From positions 1 through 54,709 of the forward strand of contig CAJTLX010000018.1 of the NCBI GenBank assembly GCA_910577165.1: a DNA stretch of 54,709 nt, in the 5' to 3' direction. Both the position numbers and the translations under genes were made by a program. The DNA comes from an uncultured Lachnospiraceae bacterium. Lineage in GTDB: Bacteria; Bacillota; Clostridia; Lachnospirales; Lachnospiraceae. Shown piece by piece: positions 34,267 through 42,729 of this stretch. Within the stretch, counting starts at the first letter, position 1; each line of letters starts with the position of its first letter. The notes beneath the pieces are model-generated. The model did not search any database. It was not told where the DNA came from and worked only from the letters and a program-made list of their open reading frames with translations.

Positions 34267-35259
34267 TTACTCCAACAATCTTTTCAGATCTAACATTCCT
34301 CTTCCCTGCTGCTCCGCCGGATATCCCAAATCAAATGCGGACTGCCAGAGTCTATGTTTTACTTCATCCGGAGAAAGTTCTGGCTCTTTTTGCAAAAGTA
34401 AGCAGATCGCGCCAGAAACCATCGGGGTTGACATGGAAGTTCCACTTTTTACGGAATATCCCGACATAAAAAGCCTTCTTCGCATCTGTTCCTGTAAAAG
34501 CAACACCTCCCAAGCCGCCTGATCCGGCAAAGAACCATTCTGTCCATCCCTAAAAAACTGCGCTCGCCCCTCCCTCATCCGGTAACGCAGGGGCGAGAGA
34601 CTTCTAATATTTCCCGCTGGTGCAACAAGATCCGGTTTCATACTGCCATCCCTTCCCGGTCCTCTGCCGGAATAGCGGTTTGCGATCATTCCTTTTTCTG
34701 AAGCACCCACCGTGATAATCCGGCTGCTGCATCCCGGCAGTGTGACTGAATTTCTTCCTGGTCCTAAGTTCCCTGCTGCTCCGACCACACAAATTCCCGC
34801 ATCCCATACTTGCTCCACCAAGGCAAGCAGCTTCTTTGAATCCTCTTCCTTCTCTTCGCAGCTTGTGCCAAACGAGAGATTTAACACCCGAATACCAAAT
34901 TCCTTTCCTCTCTCCAAAATCCATTTTAACGCCGCTATCACGTCTGACACTTCTCCATCTCCATTTTGATCGAGGGCTTTTAATACCACCAATGAACATT
35001 CCGGCGCGATTCCGCGCCATCTCCCATTTGCCAATCTGCCGCTGCCCGCTAAAATTCCGCAGACATGTGTTCCATGTCCGGAGTCGTCGTAGGGCATTCC
35101 CTTTCGGTTTACAAAATCGCGAAAGAAAAGAAGACGCTCCGCCGGTATGTCCGGGTGCGCTCCAATTCCGGTATCTATTACAGCGGCTGTCGTTCCAATT
35201 CCGGTGTACCCGGCGGCATATGCCATCTTGGCATGTACCATTCTGCCTGCGCGTTCCAT
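34267..35259 (-). CDS. Subtilisin-like serine protease (S8), possibly frameshifted at its N-terminus
   Basis: The 330 residues contain the whole S8 catalytic core: Asp29 (AVIDTGIGAHPD), His62 (DDSGHGTHVCGIL), the oxyanion Asn163 (GAAGNLG) and Ser275 (SGTSMSTPMVSG). The frame starts at ATG 35259 with AGGAGGCGGG upstream. No signal peptide is seen in this frame. Directly upstream, in another frame (35432-35260), residues FSVLAGKCTSLDYPNKIKQN and LIFYLADQEAGWN look like a propeptide or N-terminal strand of the same family. The gene may therefore be split by a frameshift, or the two frames may be translationally coupled. It could be an intracellular protease or an exported AprX-like one. Confidence 0.85.
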   Translation of the reverse strand: MERAGRMVHAKMAYAAGYTGIGTTAAVIDTGIGAHPDIPAERLLFFRDFVNRKGMPYDDSGHGTHVCGILAGSGRLANGRWRGIAPECSLVVLKALDQNGDGEVSDVIAALKWILERGKEFGIRVLNLSFGTSCEEKEEDSKKLLALVEQVWDAGICVVGAAGNLGPGRNSVTLPGCSSRIITVGASEKGMIANRYSGRGPGRDGSMKPDLVAPAGNIRSLSPLRYRMREGRAQFFRDGQNGSLPDQAAWEVLLLQEQMRRRLFMSGYSVKSGTSMSTPMVSGAICLLLQKEPELSPDEVKHRLWQSAFDLGYPAEQQGRGMLDLKRLLE

Positions 35260-35420
35260 CCCGCCTCCTGATCAGCCAAATAAAAAATCAAATTCTGCTT
35301 TATTTTATTCGGGTAGTCTAAAGATGTGCATTTCCCTGCCAAAACAGAAAATTTCTTCCAAATCCTTTCCCCCTTTAAAATATTTTTTATAATTTGTTGG
35401 AAATAAGGCAAGCCCAGGCA

Positions 35421-35453
35421 CATATGATACACTGTAAAATCTTTTTGGAGGCA
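35421..35453 (+). promoter_or_regulatory. Possible sporulation-sigma promoter -10 and ribosome site
   Basis: CATATGATA (35421-35429) fits the sigma-K -10 consensus CATANNNTA (also near sigma-E). It lies 29 bases before the start codon of the Cys/Gly-rich gene, with TTTTGGAGG as ribosome site. The -35 element is not clear. Confidence 0.35.
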
Positions 35454-35458
35454 TCAAA

Positions 35459-35740
35459 ATGAGTGATTTATCGGCTACAAACTGTGGATGCGGCTGTGAG
35501 AACAACGGCTGCGGCTGCGGCGTAGGAATGGGGGGCAACAACAGCTGTCTTTGGATTATCCTGCTTTTGCTCTTCTGCGGAAATGGTGGCGGCATGGGCA
35601 TCGGCAGCGGAAACAACAACTGTGGATGTGGCTGCGATTCCTGCACATGGATCATCCTGCTTCTGCTCTTCTGCGGAAATGGCAGCGGCATGGGCATCGG
35701 CGGCGGAAACAACAACTGTGGCTGCGGCTGCGGCTGCTAA
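35459..35740 (+). CDS. Repetitive Cys/Gly-rich small protein, possible spore-coat type
   Basis: The 93 residues are built from two tandem units. Each has a cysteine-rich block (CGCGC), a short hydrophobic stretch (CLWIILLLLFCGN or CTWIILLLLFCGN) and a GMGIG/GNNN linker, then a third CGCGCGC end. The DNA repeats are equally close. Such composition resembles small high-cysteine or YjcZ-like proteins of spore-forming Firmicutes, but I know no exact family. TTTGGAGG lies eight bases before the ATG, and a strong terminator follows. A structural, perhaps coat-associated, role is a guess supported by the sigma-K-like promoter. Confidence 0.7.
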   Translation: MSDLSATNCGCGCENNGCGCGVGMGGNNSCLWIILLLLFCGNGGGMGIGSGNNNCGCGCDSCTWIILLLLFCGNGSGMGIGGGNNNCGCGCGC

Positions 35741-35744
35741 TTCA

Positions 35745-35777
35745 AAAAAACCGGGAAGGATTCCTTCCCGGTTTTTT
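35745..35777 (+). terminator. Strong terminator after Cys/Gly-rich gene
   Basis: AAAAAACCGGGAAGGA and its complement, followed by TTTTTT, form a near-perfect stem with a minimal loop directly after the stop; textbook intrinsic terminator. Confidence 0.9.
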
Positions 35778-35955
35778 CTTCTTGATTTTTCTTGACTTTT
35801 TCGGCGGATTATGCACAATATAATTGGGGTATGTATCTAAGGAAAAATCTCTTTTAACGCGTTCAACGTATAAAATTATATTTTACTTACCCCTTATTGA
35901 ATTAGGAGTTTTCTCCGGCAAAGATCAACAAAAAAATAGAAAGGATACTGAATTT

Positions 35956-37068
35956 ATGGCAGGTTCAAGCTTTGGTACAATATTTAGAATAACAACATGG
36001 GGAGAATCCCACGGCAGGGGCATCGGTGTGATTATCGATGGCTGTCCAGCCGGAATTTCCCTCTCTGAAGAATGGGTACAAACTTATTTAAACCGGCGCA
36101 AACCGGGACAGACGCGCTACTCCACCCCACGCAAAGAAAATGATATGGTCACGATAGAGTCCGGTGTATTTGATGGACTTACCACGGGTACACCGATCTC
36201 CATGGTTGTTCATAATGAAACACAGCGTTCTTCTGATTACTCAGAAATTTCAAGCTATTATCGTCCTGGACATGCCGATTTCACCTTTGACACAAAATAT
36301 GGTTTTCGCGATTATCGAGGGGGCGGACGGTCTTCCGGGCGCGAAACCATCGGGCGTGTGGCGGCGGGGGCAGTGGCATGTGCTCTCCTAAATGAACTTG
36401 GCATTACTGTGACTGCCTATACAAAGGCGATAGGTTCAATCACCGCCACTCCGGCAAGTCCTGATATTTCCTCTCTGATAGAGGAGCGCGACGCAAGTCC
36501 GTTGTTTTTGCCGGGAAAAGAGGCCTCCGATGCTGCGGAAGAATATCTGAAAAATACAATGAAGCAACTTGACTCTGCGGGGGGAATAATTGAATGTATT
36601 ATCTCAGGCTGTCCGGCAGGTCTTGGCGATCCGGTTTTTGAGAAATTAGATGCAAATCTTGCGAAAGCTATTTTTTCCATCGGTGCGGTAAAGGGCGTTG
36701 AGATTGGTTCTGGATTTTCCTGTGCGGTGGCAAATGGCTCAGAGAACAACGATGCTTTCCTTGGTATGGAAAACGGGCGTGCAAATAAGGCAACCAATCA
36801 TGCGGGAGGAATTCTTGGCGGGATCAGTGACGGATCGGATATTATACTGCGCGCTGCCATCAAACCCACTCCTTCCATTTTTAGGGAACAGCAGACCATC
36901 CGGCGCGACGGCTCTCCAGTTTCAGTACAGATTAAAGGAAGACACGATCCGGTAATTGTCCCGCGCGCGGTGGTGGTGGTGGAGTCCATGGCTGCGCTGA
37001 CCATCGCTGATGCCCTTCTTGTAAATATGAGCGCGCGCATCGATCGCATTCGGGAATTTTACCACTGA
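35956..37068 (+). CDS. aroC: Chorismate synthase
   Basis: This enzyme makes chorismate from EPSP, the last shikimate step, using reduced FMN. The 370-residue protein shows the family's conserved blocks: GTIFRITTWGESHGRGIGVI at the start, RKPGQTRYSTPRKE, YRPGHADFTFDTKYGFRDYR, GGGRSSGRETIGRVAAGAVA and, near the end, GRHDPVIVPRAVVVVESM. The ATG at 35956 (AGAAAGGA upstream) starts exactly at the family's usual N-terminus; the frame is open upstream but lacks family residues. pheA, which uses chorismate, is elsewhere in the window. Confidence 0.96.
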   Translation: MAGSSFGTIFRITTWGESHGRGIGVIIDGCPAGISLSEEWVQTYLNRRKPGQTRYSTPRKENDMVTIESGVFDGLTTGTPISMVVHNETQRSSDYSEISSYYRPGHADFTFDTKYGFRDYRGGGRSSGRETIGRVAAGAVACALLNELGITVTAYTKAIGSITATPASPDISSLIEERDASPLFLPGKEASDAAEEYLKNTMKQLDSAGGIIECIISGCPAGLGDPVFEKLDANLAKAIFSIGAVKGVEIGSGFSCAVANGSENNDAFLGMENGRANKATNHAGGILGGISDGSDIILRAAIKPTPSIFREQQTIRRDGSPVSVQIKGRHDPVIVPRAVVVVESMAALTIADALLVNMSARIDRIREFYH

Positions 37069-37162
37069 GTGAAAAAGTCGATATTTACAAGGAACTGTGA
37101 GTTGATTTCCAAAATTTAGATCTTTATTCAGACAACTTTACCGCTTTAATCAAATAAACTTC

Positions 37163-37201
37163 AAAAATGCTCACACCCCAAAATAGGATGTGAGCATTTT
37201 T
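37163..37201. terminator. Bidirectional terminator between aroC and GH130 gene
   Basis: AAAAATGCTCACA and TGTGAGCATTTTT pair perfectly, with U-runs on both strands, placed between the convergent stop codons. Confidence 0.85.
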
Positions 37202-37204
37202 ATT

Positions 37205-38173
37205 TTACATTGCATTGTCCTTAATGTACTGGATCAGTTCATCCGCCCGTGTAAATGCCAGTCCGACCACCGTATCCGCCGCGCCGTAATAGATCGCAAT
37301 GCGCCCCGTCTTTGCATCCTGCAAAGTTGCACAAGGGAATGTCACATTTGGCACATCTCCCACACATTCATAGGTTTCCGTCGGATGGAAAATATATGGC
37401 TTGCAGCGATATTTGACCTTCCAAGGCTCATCGATGTCTAAGATCGCCGCGCCCATACTATAGATCATACCATTGCAGGTGGTTCCCACCCCATGGAAAA
37501 TTAACAGCCATCCCTCATCCGTTTCGATAGGAATAGGTCCTGCTCCGATCTTTGTCCACGCCCAGCCCTGCGCCTGCATAACAAAGCGATGATACCCCCA
37601 ATGCTCCATATCCGGACTCTGGCTTAAAAACATATCGCCAAATGGGGTATGCCCGTTGTCGGACGGTCTGGAAAGCATCATATATTTGCCGTGAATTTTA
37701 CGGGGAAAAAGCACACCATTGCGGTTAAACGGTAAAAATGCATTTTCAAGCTGATAAAATTTTTCAAAATCGTAGGAATACGCCACGCCGATCGTCGGAC
37801 CATGGTAATTGTTGCACCAGGTCACATAGTAGCGATCATCAATAAGACATACGCGCGGATCGTAGCCGCACGCCACGCCGACCTGCTTTTCATCCTTGCC
37901 ATACAAAGGCAGAGGAGAATGTTCAATCTCCCAGTGGATCGCATCATTGCTTTTTGCAAGGAACAGATGCTGCTCCATCGCCTGATTGTCGCTGCGGAAA
38001 ATCCCGACAAATCGGCCGTCCTTCGCGATCACCGCACTGTTAAAAATACTGTTTGATCCGGGAATCTGATCCCTTTTTACAATCGGGTTCTTGCTGTAGC
38101 GCCACACGATTTCCCGGCTGTCTGCCAGGCGCTCCTGCCATGGAATGTTGGGTAAGTTGTTGCCAATAATCAT
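37205..38173 (-). CDS. GH130 family beta-mannoside phosphorylase/hydrolase
   Basis: GH130 enzymes cleave beta-mannosides by phosphorolysis (mannosylglucose or mannooligosaccharide phosphorylases) or hydrolysis. The 322 residues form a five-bladed propeller pattern: NPIVKRDQIPGSNSIFNSAV, GVACGYDPRVCLIDDRYYVT (with the catalytic Asp), PRKIHGKYMMLSRPSDNGHT, GAGPIPIETDEGWLLIFHG and YYGAADTVVGLAFT. No signal peptide; cytoplasmic. The exact substrate is uncertain. It is monocistronic, with a LacI-type operator upstream. Confidence 0.9.
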   Translation of the reverse strand: MIIGNNLPNIPWQERLADSREIVWRYSKNPIVKRDQIPGSNSIFNSAVIAKDGRFVGIFRSDNQAMEQHLFLAKSNDAIHWEIEHSPLPLYGKDEKQVGVACGYDPRVCLIDDRYYVTWCNNYHGPTIGVAYSYDFEKFYQLENAFLPFNRNGVLFPRKIHGKYMMLSRPSDNGHTPFGDMFLSQSPDMEHWGYHRFVMQAQGWAWTKIGAGPIPIETDEGWLLIFHGVGTTCNGMIYSMGAAILDIDEPWKVKYRCKPYIFHPTETYECVGDVPNVTFPCATLQDAKTGRIAIYYGAADTVVGLAFTRADELIQYIKDNAM

Positions 38174-38278
38174 AGTGCACCTCCGTTTTCAGGTTCCAAA
38201 ACTGTGCGGCTCTCCCAAAGACATATCCAGCCTGTCTGTGAGGGAGAAGGCTTTTGTACTCTTTCTCTTGCACAATAA

Positions 38279-38292
38279 CGAAACCGTTTTAG
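38279..38292 (-). promoter_or_regulatory. Candidate LacI-family operator upstream of GH130 gene
   Basis: CGAAACCGTTTTAG is near-palindromic with a central CCG and matches 11 of 14 positions of the cre/LacI-type consensus. It lies about 105 bases upstream of the start, next to A/T-rich promoter-like DNA (TATACT, TATATA). Confidence 0.45.
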
Positions 38293-38411
38293 TTATATAT
38301 AGAGATAGTATAACAAATTATTGGTAAAATTACAAGAAAAAAGTTTATAAATTGTCAAAAAAATCTAACAACTTGTTGATAACGACAAAGAAAAAGCTCT
38401 TTTACTCCTGT

Positions 38412-38870
38412 TATCTCTGCCGCAAAAAAAGCCAAATCGCAATCGCAAATACCGTCCAACCGACAACCCAATAAAGATGGGGAAAAATACCGGAAAAATT
38501 TTTGGAGAGCAAGGCGCGCTCTAATTCCACCGCGTGTAAAAAAGGCAAAACATTTGCAATTTTTTTAAAATACCTCTTACCAGGTCAAGATCAAACCACA
38601 CACATCTTCAAATTTTTCTTTTCCCGCTTTTTCCTTTAGTTTCTCCACAGTTCCTGTAATCAAAAGCCGACCGGATTTCATAATACTGACATGGTCAGAA
38701 AGTTCTTTGGTTTCCTCCATATAATGAGTGGTAAGAATGATACGGAAACTGTTTTGTGTATCGGTTTTGTTAAAGTAATGAATCCTGATTTCTTCTGTTC
38801 ATCTATCTGCGTTACTAAAAATTTCATTGCTTCCTCAGCAATTAAATCATACGGTTGAATTTTTCTTTAC
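38412..38870 (-). pseudogene. Decayed ABC-2 transporter (ATPase and permease C-termini) plus unknown fragment
   Basis: Three pieces lie on the minus strand. From about 38770 to 38577: FRIILTTHYMEETKELSDHV and IMKSGRLLITGTVEKLKE, the end of an ABC-2-type drug-export ATPase (after Walker B; switch His present). From about 38572 to 38412: VLPFLHAVELERALL and HLYWVVGWTVF, the last part of an ABC-2 permease ending in LRQR. From about 38870 to 38756: an unrecognised piece reading QPYDLIAEEAMKFLVTQIDE. The N-terminal parts, including Walker A, are gone. It sits downstream of a MerR regulator that probably once controlled it. Confidence 0.7.
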
Positions 38871-38953
38871 TTTTCCCCCACAAAAACTAAGAAGACTTTG
38901 AGATACTGTCAAATTCATCTCAAAGTCTTCCCTGGCATACAATTTTTATTATT

Positions 38954-39904
38954 CTATATTTTTTTTAATTTTACGGGTGTATAAAGATTCATTTGGTGAT
39001 ATCCAAGCCCCTCTTTAATCTCATCATCGGCATAAATCATATGTCCTAATAATTCTCGTTCATTATCAATCACAAAATTTGTGTTCTCCAGCCATTTTTC
39101 CACTTTGCTTCTCACCCTATCATGACTTTCTCCGTCACCGTCCACACTGACCGAAACGGCGTACAGACCTCCGGGATATTCGATTATTTCATATGGTGCA
39201 GTATCGGCTTTTGTCACCTCGTCCTTGACCACCCAAATCCATTCCGCTCTCCCATCCTTTTCACACAAAAAATCAGGTGCATCAAAGATAACGGATTTGA
39301 AAAAATGATTGTGAGTTTCCTGCCATGGCTCGAAATCTCCCCCAAAAAGTTCCTCAAATGTCAAAAGTCCCGATGTTACTGCCCGAAATTTCGGGATTCT
39401 GACGATCATGATATCCGGTACCTTAACATCTAACTTTTCTGTAACGGCAAACAATCGGTTTACTGCTGCCGAATTCCCATGGTAATCCGTATAGGTGATC
39501 TGCGTTTTGATCTCTTTTGCCCTCTCATAAAGGAGTTTTATGTCCGCCTCTTTTCCAAAATCGGCGGATTCAATCTGATGGATAAATTCCAGAACAATTT
39601 CCCTCAATTCATGTAACAGGGAAATCTCTTCGTCAATACCCGTCACCTTTTTTCCCAGCACTTCCAAAACAATTTCAGAACCAGCCGTATGAAATATCCG
39701 CTGAATATCCTTAATGCTGATATTCAATTTACGCAAAATTAAAATCTGCTCCAGGCGTTTTACATTGACTTCATCATACATCCGATACGCATAATCTTCG
39801 CTGCGGATGCTCTGGAGTAACCCCATATCCTCATAATAGCGAAGTGTGCGGGCTGACAGATCATACCGGGTCGTCATATCCCTGATTTTTACAAGCTTCT
39901 CCAT
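38954..39904 (-). CDS. MerR-family transcriptional regulator with effector-binding domain
   Basis: The 316 residues begin with the MerR winged helix: LVKIRDMTTRYDLSARTLRY, YYEDMGLL and YRMYDEVNVKRLEQILILRK. A coiled-coil dimer helix follows, and then a GyrI/BmrR-like ligand-binding domain of about 150 residues (VPDIMIVRIPKFRAVTSG ... EWIWVVKDEV, YPGGLYAVSV). The ATG at 39904 follows AGGAGGT. The open frame upstream covers the promoter. Likely it senses a drug or lipophilic cation and activates a transporter; the adjacent ABC transporter is decayed. Its own promoter has the 19-bp spacer of MerR targets. Confidence 0.88.
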   Translation of the reverse strand: MEKLVKIRDMTTRYDLSARTLRYYEDMGLLQSIRSEDYAYRMYDEVNVKRLEQILILRKLNISIKDIQRIFHTAGSEIVLEVLGKKVTGIDEEISLLHELREIVLEFIHQIESADFGKEADIKLLYERAKEIKTQITYTDYHGNSAAVNRLFAVTEKLDVKVPDIMIVRIPKFRAVTSGLLTFEELFGGDFEPWQETHNHFFKSVIFDAPDFLCEKDGRAEWIWVVKDEVTKADTAPYEIIEYPGGLYAVSVSVDGDGESHDRVRSKVEKWLENTNFVIDNERELLGHMIYADDEIKEGLGYHQMNLYTPVKLKKI

Positions 39905-39936
39905 GATATCTACCTCCTGCGTTTTAATGTAATCAT

Positions 39937-39967
39937 AGTATAAACGCTTTCCCAACGGCAGAGTCAA
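39937..39967 (-). promoter_or_regulatory. MerR-type promoter with 19-bp spacer
   Basis: On the minus strand TTGACT (39962-39967) and TATACT (39937-39942) are separated by exactly 19 bases, the over-long spacer characteristic of MerR-regulated promoters. The spacer holds an imperfect dyad. The regulator probably controls itself. Confidence 0.7.
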
Positions 39968-40005
39968 GAAGAAAAAATATATTTTCTACCTGGGAAATAT
40001 TTCCT

Positions 40006-40764
40006 CTACCTTTGCGCAACCACAGTAAATTCTCCCGGAAATTTCAGGTTTGTCCACGCTGGATGCTCATCAAACTGTTTTAGTACAAAACCGCTTTTAA
40101 TTACCGCATTGATAATTTCGCTTATCGTATATTTGCGGCATCTGCATCTTGGCATTTTTTCGCGGATTTCCGGATCGTAAAACCTGGCATGTGCCATTTC
40201 GTACTCTAAGATTTCCTCCGAAAAATATCCACCCTTTGGCAATTCCTGCTCAAAATTTAAAATATCCATAATTTTCGTAAATGGGTGAAAATCGCTGCAA
40301 ATCATTTTTCCCCCCGGTTTTAACAGTGCATACATTATCCCCATAAATTCATGGATATTATGAAAATAATGCAAAATTCCGCCCTCCATAAAAACAAGGT
40401 TAAAGAAATTTCTATATTTTTCCAAATCAATCTCCAATACATCGCCCACCACATAATCAAGCGATGTTCCTGCTGCCGCAGCAAGTTCAAGCGCGTATCG
40501 CTGATTGTCCTGCGAGATATCAAATACCGTCACTTCCGCGCCCAACACGGCAAGGGGAACCGCTTTTTTCCCGCAGGAACCACAGATATTGGCAATTTTA
40601 ATTCCCCGATAGTCTTCAAAATATGCCGCATATCTTTTCAGTTCCCCCACCGGGTTCGCCTTGATTTTCTCTGCCCGATGTTTTGGTGTACCTACTTCCC
40701 GCACCCAGAAATTATAGGCGTTATACTCCCAGGCTTTTTTGTTTTGTTCACTGTAATCCTGCAT
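40006..40764 (-). CDS. Class I SAM-dependent methyltransferase
   Basis: The 252-residue protein carries the Rossmann SAM-binding motif in IANICGSCGKKAVPLAVLGA, then VTVFDIS with an acidic residue at the end of strand 2, DYVVGDVLEID, and LLKPGGKMICSDFHPF. The N-terminal NKKAWEYNAYNFW resembles small-molecule methyltransferases of the UbiE/Methyltransf_11 type. The substrate is unknown. A short ribosome site (AAAGGGGAAT) precedes the ATG. It stands between the MerR gene and an ABC exporter. Confidence 0.85.
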   Translation of the reverse strand: MQDYSEQNKKAWEYNAYNFWVREVGTPKHRAEKIKANPVGELKRYAAYFEDYRGIKIANICGSCGKKAVPLAVLGAEVTVFDISQDNQRYALELAAAAGTSLDYVVGDVLEIDLEKYRNFFNLVFMEGGILHYFHNIHEFMGIMYALLKPGGKMICSDFHPFTKIMDILNFEQELPKGGYFSEEILEYEMAHARFYDPEIREKMPRCRCRKYTISEIINAVIKSGFVLKQFDEHPAWTNLKFPGEFTVVAQR

Positions 40765-40878
40765 GAAATTCCCCTTTCTTTTCCGCTCTAAATTAGTTAC
40801 CTGCCGCCAATACTACTATTACTACTATTTTTGAAATAACGCCGTATTATCTTATTACAATCCACGAGAAAAATCAAC

Positions 40879-40922
40879 AAAAAAATTGAGGCTGTATGCA
40901 TTTTTTTGTGCAACAGCCTCAA
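40879..40922 (-). terminator. Terminator of the ABC exporter operon
   Basis: TTGAGGCTGT (40886-40895) and ACAGCCTCAA (40913-40922) pair, with further TGCA pairing inside. On the minus strand the stem is followed by TTTTTTT (40879-40885). Resembles the hairpin at 1093-1157. Confidence 0.85.
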
Positions 40923-40944
40923 AAACTATTTGTAAAATTTAAAT

Positions 40945-42729
40945 TTATTTTCCCGCCAGCTCGCTCATCTGTGCGGTATACAATTTATAGTACGCGCCCT
41001 TCTTTGCCATCAGTTCCTCATGTGTCCCGCACTCCTTGATTCCTCCGTCCGAGATATACATAATCTTATCACAGTTCTTGATGGTTGAGAGCCGGTGCGC
41101 GATAATAAAAGAGGTACGTCCCTTTAACATCGCATTTAATCCCTGCTGCAATGCCTTCTCCGTCTGCACATCAATACTTGAGGTTGCCTCATCAAGCACC
41201 AGGATCGCCGGATCGGAAAGCAATGTGCGGGCAAAGCTGATCAGCTGCCTCTGCCCCTGCGAGAGCAGTGAACCGCGCTCCTTAACTTCCGTTTGATACC
41301 CGTCCTTCATCCCCTCGATAAAGCTGTCCGCACATACAACACGACTTGCCTCGCGGATTTCCTCCAGAGTTGCGTCAAGCTTTCCGTAGCGGATATTATC
41401 CTCGATCGTCCCGCTGAAAATAAAGCTGTCCTGAAGCATAATTCCCATCTGCGAGCGCAGCGAGAAAAGTGTTACCCCTGCAATATCCACATCATCGATT
41501 AAAACCCGCCCGGAATTGACATTGTAAAAGCGCGAGAGAAGATTGACAATCGTACTCTTCCCGGCTCCGGTCGGTCCCACAAGTGCCACACTCTCACCGG
41601 GATTTACCGTAAAGGAAACATGGTCAAGGACATGCTGCCCCTCCTCATAGCCAAAACATACATCATCAAATGTCACTTTTCCTTTAATTTTCGGCAATTC
41701 TCCGGCGTTCGGCGCATCGTCAACCGTAACTGGCTCGTCCATCGTCTCAAAAATTCGTTCCAGATAGGCAATATTATTGATAAAATTATTAAAAATATTG
41801 CCGAGGTTCATAATTGGCTGCCAAAATCTGGATGCATAGGAACTGATCGCCACAATCGTGCCGACAGAAACTTTTGCAGGTCCTAACACCAAAAGCCCCA
41901 CGGCGAAGATCGCTGCGCGCACAACCACTGCGATATCATCGATGGCTGGCCAGACAAGGTTTGAATATTTGACCGCACCCATCCATGCGTCCCGACATTT
42001 TCCGGAAAGAGTCTCAAAAATTTCGGCATTTTCCTCCTCGCGCGCAAAAATCTGCGTGATACGTGCACCCGTAATATTTTCCTGCAGATAGGCATTTAAA
42101 TTGGAATTCTTGTTTGAAACCTGCTGCCATGCTTTTCTCTGATGGCTCTTAATATAGCGCAGCACCACCGCAAGTACCGGAACACCAGCAAATACCACAA
42201 GCGAGAGTTTCACATCCACAATCAGCATGAAAATCACGATAAAAACCATATTTAACATTTCAAGGATCACATTGATCAGCCCGTTTGAGAGCATATCCGA
42301 AACAGAATTAACGTAATTGACCACACGGATCATAATTTTCCCATGTGGGCGATCATCATAATACTGAAATGGTAATTTTTGTAAATGTGCAAACAAATCC
42401 TTGCGGATATCAAAAATAATGCTCTGCCCGACCACAGTCATAATGCGCGAGCGGATAGCGGAAAAAGTAATGCTTACCGCGTAAGTGACCACAAGCAGCA
42501 ATACAAGTGCAACAAGCTGTTTTGTGTCTTTATCTGGGATCGCCACATCGAGTGCCCTCTGTACAATAATTGGGTTTAAAAGCCCAGTTATAGCGGCAAG
42601 CGCGCTGATCACAAGTGCTAATACCATCCGCTTTACATATTTCTTTACGTACACGGACGCGCGGAGAAGATGATGAAAATCAAAAGGAGTTTCTAGAACT
42701 TCATCTTCCTTAAATGTATTTCTAGCCAT
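40945..42729 (-). CDS. Heterodimeric ABC exporter subunit with canonical Walker B
   Basis: The 594 residues hold an N-terminal six-helix exporter domain (about 40-340) and an ATPase domain with GPTGAGKST (Walker A), LLSQGQRQL (signature, one Gly replaced), ILVLDEATSSID (Walker B with catalytic Glu) and IIAHRLST (switch His). The ATG at 42729 overlaps the upstream gene's last bases (ATGGCTAG), so translation is coupled. The pattern of a degenerate signature with intact Glu and His fits one half of a BmrCD/TM287-288-like multidrug exporter. The substrate is unknown. Confidence 0.92.
   Translation of the reverse strand: MARNTFKEDEVLETPFDFHHLLRASVYVKKYVKRMVLALVISALAAITGLLNPIIVQRALDVAIPDKDTKQLVALVLLLVVTYAVSITFSAIRSRIMTVVGQSIIFDIRKDLFAHLQKLPFQYYDDRPHGKIMIRVVNYVNSVSDMLSNGLINVILEMLNMVFIVIFMLIVDVKLSLVVFAGVPVLAVVLRYIKSHQRKAWQQVSNKNSNLNAYLQENITGARITQIFAREEENAEIFETLSGKCRDAWMGAVKYSNLVWPAIDDIAVVVRAAIFAVGLLVLGPAKVSVGTIVAISSYASRFWQPIMNLGNIFNNFINNIAYLERIFETMDEPVTVDDAPNAGELPKIKGKVTFDDVCFGYEEGQHVLDHVSFTVNPGESVALVGPTGAGKSTIVNLLSRFYNVNSGRVLIDDVDIAGVTLFSLRSQMGIMLQDSFIFSGTIEDNIRYGKLDATLEEIREASRVVCADSFIEGMKDGYQTEVKERGSLLSQGQRQLISFARTLLSDPAILVLDEATSSIDVQTEKALQQGLNAMLKGRTSFIIAHRLSTIKNCDKIMYISDGGIKECGTHEELMAKKGAYYKLYTAQMSELAGK

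Noticed and set aside
35468..35818. Ala-rich minus-strand frame opposite the Cys/Gly-rich gene
   Set aside because: Its alanine and valine runs are the reverse of the Cys/Gly codon repeats; it has no ribosome site and runs through the terminator.
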